Of a stretch of DNA of 28,290 nucleotides, positions 15,759 to 23,203 are shown in pieces. Within the stretch, counting starts at the first letter, position 1, and the number at the start of each line of letters is the position of its first letter. A program made the translations under genes and the position numbers. Source of the DNA: Methylotenera sp. GTDB lineage: Bacteria; Pseudomonadota; Gammaproteobacteria; Burkholderiales; Methylophilaceae. Location: assembly GCA_005791685.1 (NCBI GenBank), contig SXVG01000057.1, forward strand, positions 1 through 28,290, in the 5' to 3' direction. The notes under the pieces are model-generated. The model made no database searches and was not told the origin of the DNA. It saw only the letters and a program-made list of their open reading frames with translations.

Positions 15759-16757
15759 CTATTTAAACTGGCTTAAAAAACGCAAATCATTGTTAAAGAA
15801 ATGGCGCAAATCATTCACCCCATAACGCAACATGGTTAAGCGCTCTACGCCCAATCCAAACGCAAAACCACGGTATTTTTCACTGTCTATATTGACGTGT
15901 TTAAACACTTCCGGATGCACCATGCCACAGCCGCCAATTTCAAGCCAACCGCCATTCCAGCTCATGTCCATTTCCGCAGAAGGTTCGGTGAAGGGGAAAA
16001 AGGACGGACGAAAACGCACGGTTAAATCGTCACGTTCAAAGAATTTTTGTAAGAAGTCTTGCACCACGCCTTTTAAATTAGCAAAGCTGATGTCTTCATC
16101 CACCCACAAGCCTTCCACTTGGTGAAACATAGGCGAATGCGTGGCATCCGAATCAACACGGTAAACACGGCCAGGCGCAATGATTTTAAGGGGCGGCGTT
16201 TTTTGCGTTTTCAGCGCATTTTCCATGTAGCGCACTTGCACCGGAGAGGTGTGGGTACGCAGCACGTTCGCCTCGTCTATGTAAAAAGTATCGTGCATGG
16301 CACGCGCCGGATGATCTTCGGGGATGTTAAGGGCGGTGAAGTTATAAAAATCGGTTTCAATTTCAGGGCCGGTCGCCACTTCGAAACCAATCGAATGAAA
16401 TAACTGCTCTATACGTTGCAAGGTAAGCGTCACCGGATGCAAGCCCCCTGTTGATTGCGCACGTGCTGGCAAACTCACGTCTATGGACTCTTGCGCCAAC
16501 TGCTTGGCTTGCTCGGCATCCAGCAACGCTTCACGACGTGCGGTCAGCGCCGCCTCCACCGCTTGTTTAACCACATTGATGGCAGATCCTGCAGCCGGGC
16601 GCTCTTCGTTAGTCAGTTTACCCAAGCCTTTCAAGGCGTCGGTCAGCAAGCCGGTTTTGCCCAAGTATTTAGCTTTAGCAATTTCCAAATCATTCATGTT
16701 GGCGCTCTGAGCAAAATCAGTTTGCGCCTGTGAAATTAAATGCGTTAAATCTGTCAT
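15759..16757 (-). CDS. pheS: Phenylalanyl-tRNA synthetase alpha subunit
   Basis: The catalytic subunit of PheRS (332 residues; E. coli 327). An N-terminal coiled-coil region (about 5-95) that contacts the tRNA is followed by the class II catalytic core with motif 2 FRPSFFPFTEPSAEMD (about 247-262) and motif 3 GLGVERLTMLRYGVNDLR near residues 303-320. The serine/threonine of the phenylalanine pocket in the THSPMFHQ segment is intact. No Shine-Dalgarno sequence is seen before the ATG at 16757. The 110-base gap from rplT contains two hairpins, one an intrinsic terminator, so pheS needs read-through or its own promoter; TAAAAT just past the terminator is a possible -10 box. Confidence 0.98.
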   Translation of the reverse strand: MTDLTHLISQAQTDFAQSANMNDLEIAKAKYLGKTGLLTDALKGLGKLTNEERPAAGSAINVVKQAVEAALTARREALLDAEQAKQLAQESIDVSLPARAQSTGGLHPVTLTLQRIEQLFHSIGFEVATGPEIETDFYNFTALNIPEDHPARAMHDTFYIDEANVLRTHTSPVQVRYMENALKTQKTPPLKIIAPGRVYRVDSDATHSPMFHQVEGLWVDEDISFANLKGVVQDFLQKFFERDDLTVRFRPSFFPFTEPSAEMDMSWNGGWLEIGGCGMVHPEVFKHVNIDSEKYRGFAFGLGVERLTMLRYGVNDLRHFFNNDLRFLSQFK

Positions 16758-16812
16758 GGCTATGCGGGTCTTTAATGGGCGGTATTTTTATTTAATTGCA
16801 TAATTTTACAGC

Positions 16813-16841
16813 AAAAAAAAGAGGCCTAAGCCTCTTTTTTT
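16813..16841 (-). terminator. Intrinsic terminator or attenuator between rplT and pheS
   Basis: GAGGC (16821-16825) and GCCTC (16830-16834) with a 4-base loop, flanked by eight A and seven T, form a strong terminator on the minus strand. Just upstream in the transcript (16842-16860) is a second, A/T-only hairpin of 8 bp with a 3-base loop. It separates the thrS-infC-rpmI-rplT and pheST parts of the cluster. Confidence 0.85.
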
Positions 16842-16867
16842 ACTTATTTTTCAAATAAGTGGGTTGA

Positions 16868-17227
16868 CTAAACTGCCAAGGCTTTTTTAGCCATTTCAAC
16901 AAATTGGCCGAATGCCGTTTTGTCAAACACCGCTAAATCTGCCAGCACTTTACGATCCACCTCAATGGCGGCTTTTTTCAAGCCATTCATGAAGCGGCTG
17001 TAAGTCAAACCACACTCACGTGCACCGGCATTAATACGAGCAATCCACAAAGTGCGGAATTGACGTTTTTTCTGACGGCGGTCACGGTAAGCGTATTGAC
17101 CGGCTTTCATTACCGCTTGCTTGGCAACGCGGTAAACGTTTTTACGACGACCGCGATAACCTTTAGCGGCTTTTAATATTTTCTTGTGTCTTGCACGAGC
17201 GATGACACCACGTTTTACTCTAGGCAT
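16868..17227 (-). CDS. rplT: 50S ribosomal protein L20
   Basis: Early-assembly protein of the large ribosomal subunit that binds 23S rRNA domain II; in E. coli it also represses rpmI-rplT translation by binding their mRNA. The 119-residue length is standard (E. coli 118). The highly basic N-terminus (PRVKRGVIARARHKKILKAA) and RKNVYRVAKQAVMKAGQYAYRDR are unmistakable. AAGGAG is placed well before the ATG, ten bases after the rpmI stop. Confidence 0.98.
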   Translation of the reverse strand: MPRVKRGVIARARHKKILKAAKGYRGRRKNVYRVAKQAVMKAGQYAYRDRRQKKRQFRTLWIARINAGARECGLTYSRFMNGLKKAAIEVDRKVLADLAVFDKTAFGQFVEMAKKALAV

Positions 17228-17237
17228 ATCGGTCTCC

Positions 17238-17435
17238 TTATCGTGTAGGCATCATGGCGCGTACGCGCTTGACGTCAGTTGCTGAGATGATCGCCGTGCC
17301 GCGTAGTTTACGCTTTTGCTTGGTGGTCTTTTTGGTTAGGATATGGCGTAAGTGAGAGTGGGTACGTTTCACTTTACCATTACCCAAGAATTTGAAGCGC
17401 TTTTTGGCGCCACTCTTGGTTTTCATTTTTGGCAT
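17238..17435 (-). CDS. rpmI: 50S ribosomal protein L35
   Basis: Small basic large-subunit protein of 65 residues, the usual length. PKMKTKSGAKKRFK and HSHLRHILTKKTTKQKRKLRG are family signatures. A strong Shine-Dalgarno sequence (AAGGAG) lies upstream. In E. coli the rpmI leader is the L20 operator; the 75-base gap from infC here could serve the same purpose, but I cannot confirm a pseudoknot by eye. Confidence 0.98.
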   Translation of the reverse strand: MPKMKTKSGAKKRFKFLGNGKVKRTHSHLRHILTKKTTKQKRKLRGTAIISATDVKRVRAMMPTR

Positions 17436-17510
17436 TTTGTTCTCCTTGAACTTAAGTTATGAGTGCTTAGGCATGCCGTTAAGCCGTATCACTCGGGATC
17501 TTACTAAAAA

Positions 17511-18035
17511 CTACGAACTCTTTTTGGGTGGCCCTAAAACCATCACCATTTGGCGGCCTTCCATTTTTGGAAACTGCTCCACCACCGCTACGTCTTTTGT
17601 GTCTGCCTCTACCCGTCTTAACAGAGCCAAACCGAATTCTTGATGGGTAATCTCACGACCTCTAAAACGCAAAGTAATTTTCGCTTTATCACCATCTTGT
17701 ATGAAACGTATGATGTTGCGCACTTTGATTGCGTAGTCGCCGTCATCGGTACCCGGGCGAAACTTCACTTCTTTAATGCTTACTTGCTTTTGCTTAAGTT
17801 TAACTTCGTGCTGCTTTTTACTTTCAGCGTATTTAAACTTACCGTAATCCAATAACCTGCACACGGGCGGCTCGGCATTCGGCGCGATTTCCACAAGATC
17901 AATATCCGCTTCTTCTGCTCTTGCAAAGGCCTCTGTTAAAGACATGATGCCTAAAGGCTCACCTTCTATGCCCACCAAACGAACTTGCGACCCTGTTATG
18001 TCGCCATTAATTCGTGTTTCTTTTTCCTGTGCTAT
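17511..18035 (-). CDS. infC: Translation initiation factor IF-3, non-canonical AUA start
   Basis: IF-3 binds the 30S subunit and checks the start codon and initiator tRNA. The conserved frame begins with RINGDI upstream of the first ATG/GTG/TTG-type codon that would truncate the protein. Going upstream, an in-frame TAA is met with no ATG, GTG or TTG between; the codon ATA at 18035 has GGAG eight bases before it and gives a protein starting (f)M-AQEKETRINGDI, 174 residues, as in other betaproteobacteria. E. coli infC starts with AUU, which lets IF-3 repress its own translation; AUA would do the same. Typical marks are LVGIEGEPLGIMS, VEIAPNAEPPVCRLLDYGKFKY and KEVKFRPGTDDGDYAIK. It lies 80 bases after thrS. 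Confidence 0.95.
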   Translation of the reverse strand: MAQEKETRINGDITGSQVRLVGIEGEPLGIMSLTEAFARAEEADIDLVEIAPNAEPPVCRLLDYGKFKYAESKKQHEVKLKQKQVSIKEVKFRPGTDDGDYAIKVRNIIRFIQDGDKAKITLRFRGREITHQEFGLALLRRVEADTKDVAVVEQFPKMEGRQMVMVLGPPKKSS

Positions 18036-18115
18036 ATCAAATTCTCCAAATAGTTAAGCCGCGCATTTCCAGAAAACAACCCAAGCAAATGTTTCATTAC
18101 TCGCTTAAGTTAAAG

Positions 18116-20023
18116 CTAAACCCTGGTTGTTACCTCTGCTTTTAAGCGTTCAATTAACGCTGCAATCGGCATAGAACCTAAGTCTTCGCCTTTTCTGTTA
18201 CGCACGGCCACATGTCCTGTTTGCATCTCACGCTCACCTGCTACTAACAAGTAAGGCATTTTTTGCATACTATGTTCGCGTATTTTATAGGTTATCTTCT
18301 CATTTCTCAAGTCAAATTCGCAACGTAAGCCATTTTTCTTCAACATTTCAACCACTTGGCGCACGTAATCGGCTTGATTTTCTGAAATATTGAGCACCAT
18401 CACTTGCACCGGCGCCAACCAAAGCGGCATGGCGCCAGCGTAATGCTCTATCAATATGCCGATAAAGCGCTCCATGGATCCGACAATAGCTCTGTGCAAC
18501 ATCACCGGCCGTTGACGGCTGTTATCCTCCGCCACGTACTCGGCACCTAAACGCTCGGGCAAATTGGAATCGAGCTGTATGGTGCCACACTGCCACAACC
18601 TACCCAGCGAATCCTTAAGGGTGAATTCAATTTTAGGGCCATAAAAAGCGCCCTCGCCGGCTTGGTATTCAAAATCCAAGTTGTTTGATTTAAGTGCATT
18701 GGCCAACGCGGTCTCGGCTTTATCCCAATCCGCATCGCTGCCTATGCGCTTTTCCGGGCGAGTAGAAAGCTTGACCAAGACATCGCTAAAGCCAAAATCA
18801 CCGTAGGCCTTGTACAGCATCTTAATGAAATCGGCCACTTCGGCCTCAACTTGATTTTCAGCACAGAATATATGCGCATCGTCTTGGGTAAAGCCGCGTA
18901 CACGCATGAGGCCATGCAAAGATCCGGAAGGCTCATTACGATGGCACGAACCAAACTCAGCCAAGCGTAAGGGCAAATCGCGGTAACTGTGCAAGCTGCT
19001 GTTAAAAATTTGCACGTGGCCAGGGCAATTCATCGGCTTAACCGCATAATCACGGCTTTCAGAGGCGGTAACAAACATGCCTTCGCGGTAGTTTTGCCAA
19101 TGACCAGACTTCTCCCACAGGGTTTTATCCATGATGGTGGGCGTGCGCACTTCTTGGTAATTAAAGTCGCGGAACATTTTACGCATGTACTGCTCGACTT
19201 CTTGCCAGATGCTCCAACCGCGTGGGTGCCAAAACACCATGCCGGGCGCATCGTCTTGCATATGAAAATAATCCAGCTGCTTGCCCAATTTCCTGTGATC
19301 ACGCTTTTCCGCTTCTTCCAATTGGAACAAATGTGCTTCCAACTCTTCTTTATTGCGCCATGCTGTGCCGTATACGCGTTGCAGCATTTCATTATTGCTG
19401 TCGCCACGCCAATACGCACCGGCTAATTTCATCAGCTTGAAGGCTTTTAACTTGCCGGTATTGGGCACGTGCGGGCCGCGGCAAAGGTCAGTAAAACTGC
19501 CTTCGCTGTACAGCGACACGTCTTCGCCGGCTGGGATGCTGGCAATAATCTCCGCCTTATAATCTTCATTAATGGCTTTGAAATAAGCCACCGCCTCGTC
19601 ACGCGGCAACACCTTGCGTGTGACTGGCTCGTCTTTTTTCGCCAATTCCAGCATTTTCTTTTCAATAGCGATTAAATCTTCTGGGGTAAACGGACGCTTG
19701 TAGGAAAAGTCATAAAAGAAGCCGTGTTCAATGACCGGGCCTATGGTGACTTGCGCATCGGGGAATAACTCTTTGACCGCATAAGCTAACAAATGCGCGG
19801 TGGAATGACGAATGATGTCTAAACCCTCGTCACTTTTATCGGTAATGATGGCTAAGTCTGCATCCTTGGTAATGAGATAAGCCGTGTCCACCAACACACC
19901 GTCAACCTTGCCGGCCAATGCCGCCTTGGCCAAACCAGCACCAATATTCATGGCCACATCTGCCACCGTAACGGAAGCCGCAAAACTACGTTCAGAGCCA
20001 TCAGGCAAACGAATTATAGGCAT
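18116..20023 (-). CDS. thrS: Threonyl-tRNA synthetase
   Basis: Charges tRNA-Thr and hydrolyses mischarged Ser-tRNA-Thr. The 635 residues (E. coli 642) contain a TGS domain (1-60), the editing domain with HSTAH (His73, His77) and LCRGPH (Cys181, His185), the class II catalytic core with the zinc ligands Cys333, His384 and His510, and the C-terminal anticodon-binding domain from about 530. All key residues are present. GAGGG precedes the ATG. It begins only 55 bases after the 3' end of tRNA-Val, with a hairpin in between, so its transcript probably reads through the tRNA. It is the first protein gene of thrS-infC-rpmI-rplT. Confidence 0.98.
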   Translation of the reverse strand: MPIIRLPDGSERSFAASVTVADVAMNIGAGLAKAALAGKVDGVLVDTAYLITKDADLAIITDKSDEGLDIIRHSTAHLLAYAVKELFPDAQVTIGPVIEHGFFYDFSYKRPFTPEDLIAIEKKMLELAKKDEPVTRKVLPRDEAVAYFKAINEDYKAEIIASIPAGEDVSLYSEGSFTDLCRGPHVPNTGKLKAFKLMKLAGAYWRGDSNNEMLQRVYGTAWRNKEELEAHLFQLEEAEKRDHRKLGKQLDYFHMQDDAPGMVFWHPRGWSIWQEVEQYMRKMFRDFNYQEVRTPTIMDKTLWEKSGHWQNYREGMFVTASESRDYAVKPMNCPGHVQIFNSSLHSYRDLPLRLAEFGSCHRNEPSGSLHGLMRVRGFTQDDAHIFCAENQVEAEVADFIKMLYKAYGDFGFSDVLVKLSTRPEKRIGSDADWDKAETALANALKSNNLDFEYQAGEGAFYGPKIEFTLKDSLGRLWQCGTIQLDSNLPERLGAEYVAEDNSRQRPVMLHRAIVGSMERFIGILIEHYAGAMPLWLAPVQVMVLNISENQADYVRQVVEMLKKNGLRCEFDLRNEKITYKIREHSMQKMPYLLVAGEREMQTGHVAVRNRKGEDLGSMPIAALIERLKAEVTTRV

Positions 20024-20043
20024 AGCACCCTCATCTTAAATAG

Positions 20044-20067
20044 AAAAGCCGTTAATTAACGGCTTTT
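20044..20067 (-). terminator. Hairpin between tRNA-Val and thrS, leaky terminator or attenuator
   Basis: A perfect 24-base palindrome (10-bp stem, AATT loop) ends in TTTT followed by CTATTT on the minus strand. It resembles an intrinsic terminator for tRNA-Val, but only 20 bases remain before the thrS ATG, which is too little for a separate promoter plus ribosome binding site. It therefore probably acts as a partial terminator, attenuator or processing element. Confidence 0.65.
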
Positions 20068-20078
20068 GCTGGCATATC

Positions 20079-20155
20079 TGGTAGGCAGTAGCAGACTCGA
20101 ACTGCTGACCTCTTGGATGTCGACCAAGCGCTCTAACCAACTGAGCTAACCGCCT
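20079..20155 (-). tRNA. tRNA-Val (anticodon GAC) with C33
   Basis: A 77-base cloverleaf on the minus strand: acceptor AGGCGGT/ACTGCCT (one G-T pair), D-stem GCTC/GAGC, anticodon stem CTTGG/CCAAG, loop TCGACAT (anticodon GAC at 20119-20121), T-arm AGCAG-TTCGAGT-CTGCT, discriminator A73 and encoded CCA. A73 and GAC fit valine. Base 33, immediately 5' of the anticodon, is C (complement of 20122) where nearly all elongator tRNAs have U. All stems are intact, so it is not an obvious pseudogene. Confidence 0.93.
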
Positions 20156-20179
20156 GTATTTTTTCGCTTACTCTAAGCG

Positions 20180-20208
20180 TTTACACCTATCATCAGGCTT
20201 AAATTCAA
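20180..20208 (-). promoter_or_regulatory. Candidate promoter of the tRNA-Val/thrS transcript
   Basis: TTGAAT (20203-20208), a 17-base spacer and TGTAAA (20180-20185) on the minus strand fit a sigma-70 promoter moderately (4 of 6 matches in the -10, 4 of 6 in the -35). A start near 20173 would give an 18-base leader before tRNA-Val. Confidence 0.35.
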
Positions 20209-20290
20209 ACAGAGCGCGATTTTAGCTGATTGTGGCCTTGGGCGCAAATTCTCTAGGCGCTTATTCGCAGACCGTCATGCCGATTAATCC

Positions 20291-21133
20291 TCATGCGCGG
20301 TGCCAATTAAGCAACAATGCTAAATAACCGGCCTGATAATCTGGATAGCGTAATTTAAAACCGCTAGCCTGCATCAGGCTACTGTTAAGACGCTTACCCC
20401 CTTCAGCAGCCTGCTGCCAATTTTCCGGCTGAGCTAATTGCATTTGCTCGGCAAGGTAAGTCAGCACCTCGTATATGGGTGCAGGGCCGTCATCACTCAC
20501 TATGTAACAAGGTGCAAGCCCCTGTCCTGCCAACACCTGCTCCATTAGAAAAGCCGTGAAAGCGGCCGCGTCATCGCGGTGTATACGATTGCTCCAACTG
20601 TTTTGTGGGGGCCAAGCTTGATTCATGACCATGTTAATCATGCGAAAACGCCCAGGCCCGTATAGCCCAGATAAACGCAAGGCGGTGGCGCCACAGGGCA
20701 AGCCTTGCAACAGTTGCTCGGCTTGCAACAAGCGCTGCCCAGCAAAATCAATCGGGCTGGCCGGCGTAGCTTCGTCCAGCCACTCACCTTCATCCTGACC
20801 GTAAACACGCGTGCTGGAGATGAAAAACACACGGCGCAAGGCCCTGTTTTCTCTCTGAGTTGCCAACACATGGGCTAATCCCGTTACGTATTGTGCTTGG
20901 TAGGCCGCATCCGTTTGCTCGTCGGCCGCCACGCAATACACGATCAGTTCAGGGTTGAGCGTATGCAGTGCTTGCAGACTGGCTGGGGCGGTGACATCGC
21001 CTTGCAGCATGGTGATATTGGGCTGGCCGGCAGAGGCCTGTCGTCTTAGGCCAAAAACCGCATGCCGCTCCGCCAGAAGATCGGCGATGGCCAAGCCCAG
21101 ATCCCCACAACCGACAATAAGAACTTTAGCCAA
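20291..21133 (-). CDS. NAD(P)-binding epimerase/dehydratase-like protein (YeeZ-like atypical SDR)
   Basis: A 280-residue Rossmann-fold protein of the extended short-chain dehydrogenase group. The dinucleotide-binding GCGDLG is at residues 8-13, the acidic/basic turn after strand 2 reads LRRQ (suggesting NADP), and SSTRVYG follows strand 5. The catalytic YxxxK pair is missing: the expected place reads F-A-G-Q-R, as in the atypical YeeZ-type SDRs. Substrate is unknown. The start is a TTG at 21133, since no ATG or GTG lies between the Nudix stop and the Rossmann strand; no clear ribosome binding site is seen. It begins 17 bases after the Nudix gene and is the last gene of the nuo transcript by spacing. 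Confidence 0.85.
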   Translation of the reverse strand: MAKVLIVGCGDLGLAIADLLAERHAVFGLRRQASAGQPNITMLQGDVTAPASLQALHTLNPELIVYCVAADEQTDAAYQAQYVTGLAHVLATQRENRALRRVFFISSTRVYGQDEGEWLDEATPASPIDFAGQRLLQAEQLLQGLPCGATALRLSGLYGPGRFRMINMVMNQAWPPQNSWSNRIHRDDAAAFTAFLMEQVLAGQGLAPCYIVSDDGPAPIYEVLTYLAEQMQLAQPENWQQAAEGGKRLNSSLMQASGFKLRYPDYQAGYLALLLNWHRA

Positions 21134-21150
21134 AGCCGGGGCAGACCACT

Positions 21151-21723
21151 TTAAGTCGCTAGCAAGTGCGGATGCTGGGCTAAATATTTCTCTGCCCTGA
21201 ACAAGGCAATGATGGATTTGCCATCGCTGATTTGACCGTTTTCTATCAAAGCCAAGCAGTCAGAAAAACTAAGCTCAAACAACTCCAAGGCTTCGTCTGC
21301 ATCGCGCTGGTGTGGCCCCGGCGTCAGATTTAAGGCCAAATACATATGAATCACTTCATTGGAATAGCCTATGCACGGGTGTTGCTGGCCAAGGGCCAGC
21401 CATTCTTTAGCGCTGTAACCGGTTTCTTCTAAGAGCTCACGCTGGGCAGTGGCTAAAGGCGCTTCACCGGCATCGATTTTACCGGCAGGCAGTTCTATGA
21501 AGACTTGATGCAAGGGGTAGCGAAATTGTTTTTCTAGCAAGACGTGGCCATTGGGCAAGATGGCTACCACCACCACCGCGCCAGGGTGGACCACGTATTC
21601 GCGCTGACTGGCATTGCCATTAGGTAAGCGCACTTGATCGCACTTTAGCGTCAACATGCCTCCCGTGCTAAGCGTCTCCGAGCTTAAGCAATGTTCGGTT
21701 AAATCATTAATGCTGTTTACCAT
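21151..21723 (-). CDS. Nudix hydrolase, ADP-ribose pyrophosphatase type
   Basis: A 190-residue Nudix protein, most like NudF, which splits ADP-ribose (and related sugar nucleotides) into AMP and ribose-5-phosphate. The Nudix box GX5EX7REUXEEXGU is complete at residues 81-103 (GKIDAGE ... RELLEETGY), and the FRYPLHQVFIELPAG segment before it is typical of the ADP-ribose group. It starts 28 bases after nuoN on the same strand; a Nudix gene after nuoN, often with a DUF2818 gene between them, is a recurring betaproteobacterial arrangement as I recall. No DUF2818 gene is present here. Substrate preference is inferred, not proven. Confidence 0.9.
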   Translation of the reverse strand: MVNSINDLTEHCLSSETLSTGGMLTLKCDQVRLPNGNASQREYVVHPGAVVVVAILPNGHVLLEKQFRYPLHQVFIELPAGKIDAGEAPLATAQRELLEETGYSAKEWLALGQQHPCIGYSNEVIHMYLALNLTPGPHQRDADEALELFELSFSDCLALIENGQISDGKSIIALFRAEKYLAQHPHLLAT

Positions 21724-21751
21724 ACCCTAAGCCATGGGGATCTAAGGCAAC

Positions 21752-23200
21752 TTAACTTAAACTGCTGGTAATGGTGTAGATGCACACTTCGATTAGCTTT
21801 TCTGGCAGCAAGCCTATGACCAATAAAGCCAAGGCATTCACACTCAAGACCAAGCGCATGTCCATGGGCGCAGTAATGGGATGCGCATCCAGCGGCTCAT
21901 CAAAATACATGAGCTTGATAACGCGTAAATAATAAAACGCCCCTATCACCGCCATCAACACCGCAAACACCACCAACCAGACATAACCCGCTGCTAAAGC
22001 GGCTTGCAGCACGCTAAACTTAGCATAAAATCCCAGTGTGGGTGGCACGCCAGCCATGCTGAACATGACGATGAGCATTAAAAAAGCATGCCAAGGGCTG
22101 CGCTGATTCAAGCCTTTTAAATCATCCAATTTATCCGCTTCAAACCCCTGACGGGACAGCAACAAAATGATGCCAAAGCCGGCCAAGGTCATCAACACGT
22201 AGCTGACTATGTAAAACATGGCGAAAATAAAGCCATTCATGGTCACGCTCATTAAGCCATACAAGAGAAAGCCCACGTGGGAAATGGTTGAATAGGCCAG
22301 CATCCGCTTTAAGTTGGTTTGGGCAATCGCCGTGATGTTACCAATGACAATAGACAACACGGCCATGATCATCAGCATTTGCTGCCAATCGGCGGCCAAG
22401 GTTGGCAAGGCCTGCACCAATAAACGTATCAGGAAGGCAAACGCGGCCAACTTAGGCACGGAGCTAATCAGCATGGTCACCGCAGTCGGCGAGCCCTCAT
22501 ACACGTCCGGCACCCACATTTGAAATGGCACGGCACCTAATTTGAAAGCCAAGCCGGCCACGATAAACACCAAGCCCAAAATAAGCACCGCATGCATCTT
22601 AGGGCCGGCCATTAAAGCCGTGTTTATTTCGGCAATATTTAAGCTGCCCGTCATGCCGTATATCATGCTCATGCCGTACAGCAACATGCCTGAAGCCAAA
22701 GCGCCTAAGACAAAATACTTCATGGCGGCTTCGGTGGCTTTGGCGTTGTCCCGGTCCATGGCCACCAAGGCATACAGACTTAAAGACAGCAACTCCAAGC
22801 CCACGTATAGGGTGAGCAGGCTTTGCCCTGACACCATCACCATCATGCCTAGCAATGAAAACAGCACCAAGGCATAAAACTCGCCACGGAACATGGCGCG
22901 TTGTTGCAAATATTGCCTGCTATAGACAAACACAAACGAAGTGCCTAAGTACATCATCATCTTGAGCACGTCCGCCATCCCATCGTCCACAAAAGCGCCG
23001 CTAAAAGCAGTGCTGACACTGGGTACATGGCTGCTAAAGCTAAAATAAGCAGCCGCTATTAAGGTTAATTGCGCCAAGACATAAATGGCCATGCGCTGGG
23101 CTGGCTTTAAAAATAAATCGACCAATAAGATCACCATGGCCATGCCTAACACTATCAGTTCAGGCAAAGCCGTCATGAGGTCGTAACGTATATTTTCCAT
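21752..23200 (-). CDS. nuoN: NADH-quinone oxidoreductase subunit N
   Basis: One of the three antiporter-like proton-pumping subunits of the complex I membrane arm in the cytoplasmic membrane. The 482 residues (E. coli 485) form about 14 hydrophobic helices. The conserved Pro/Lys region VPDVYEGSPTAVTMLISSVPK (helix 7/8 area) and NLKRMLAYSTISHVGFLLYG with the pumping lysines are present. It starts three bases after the nuoM stop. It is the last Nuo subunit of the cluster and is followed at short distance by a Nudix gene. Confidence 0.97.
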   Translation of the reverse strand: MENIRYDLMTALPELIVLGMAMVILLVDLFLKPAQRMAIYVLAQLTLIAAAYFSFSSHVPSVSTAFSGAFVDDGMADVLKMMMYLGTSFVFVYSRQYLQQRAMFRGEFYALVLFSLLGMMVMVSGQSLLTLYVGLELLSLSLYALVAMDRDNAKATEAAMKYFVLGALASGMLLYGMSMIYGMTGSLNIAEINTALMAGPKMHAVLILGLVFIVAGLAFKLGAVPFQMWVPDVYEGSPTAVTMLISSVPKLAAFAFLIRLLVQALPTLAADWQQMLMIMAVLSIVIGNITAIAQTNLKRMLAYSTISHVGFLLYGLMSVTMNGFIFAMFYIVSYVLMTLAGFGIILLLSRQGFEADKLDDLKGLNQRSPWHAFLMLIVMFSMAGVPPTLGFYAKFSVLQAALAAGYVWLVVFAVLMAVIGAFYYLRVIKLMYFDEPLDAHPITAPMDMRLVLSVNALALLVIGLLPEKLIEVCIYTITSSLS

Positions 23201-23203
23201 AGC

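Noticed and set aside
16770..16805. Possible pheM-like leader peptide before pheS
   Set aside because: The short ATG frame has no phenylalanine codons and lies after the terminator, so it cannot drive pheM-type attenuation.
18989..19426. 145-codon open frame on the plus strand
   Set aside because: It lies antisense inside thrS, has no recognisable domain or ribosome binding site, and is a by-product of codon bias.
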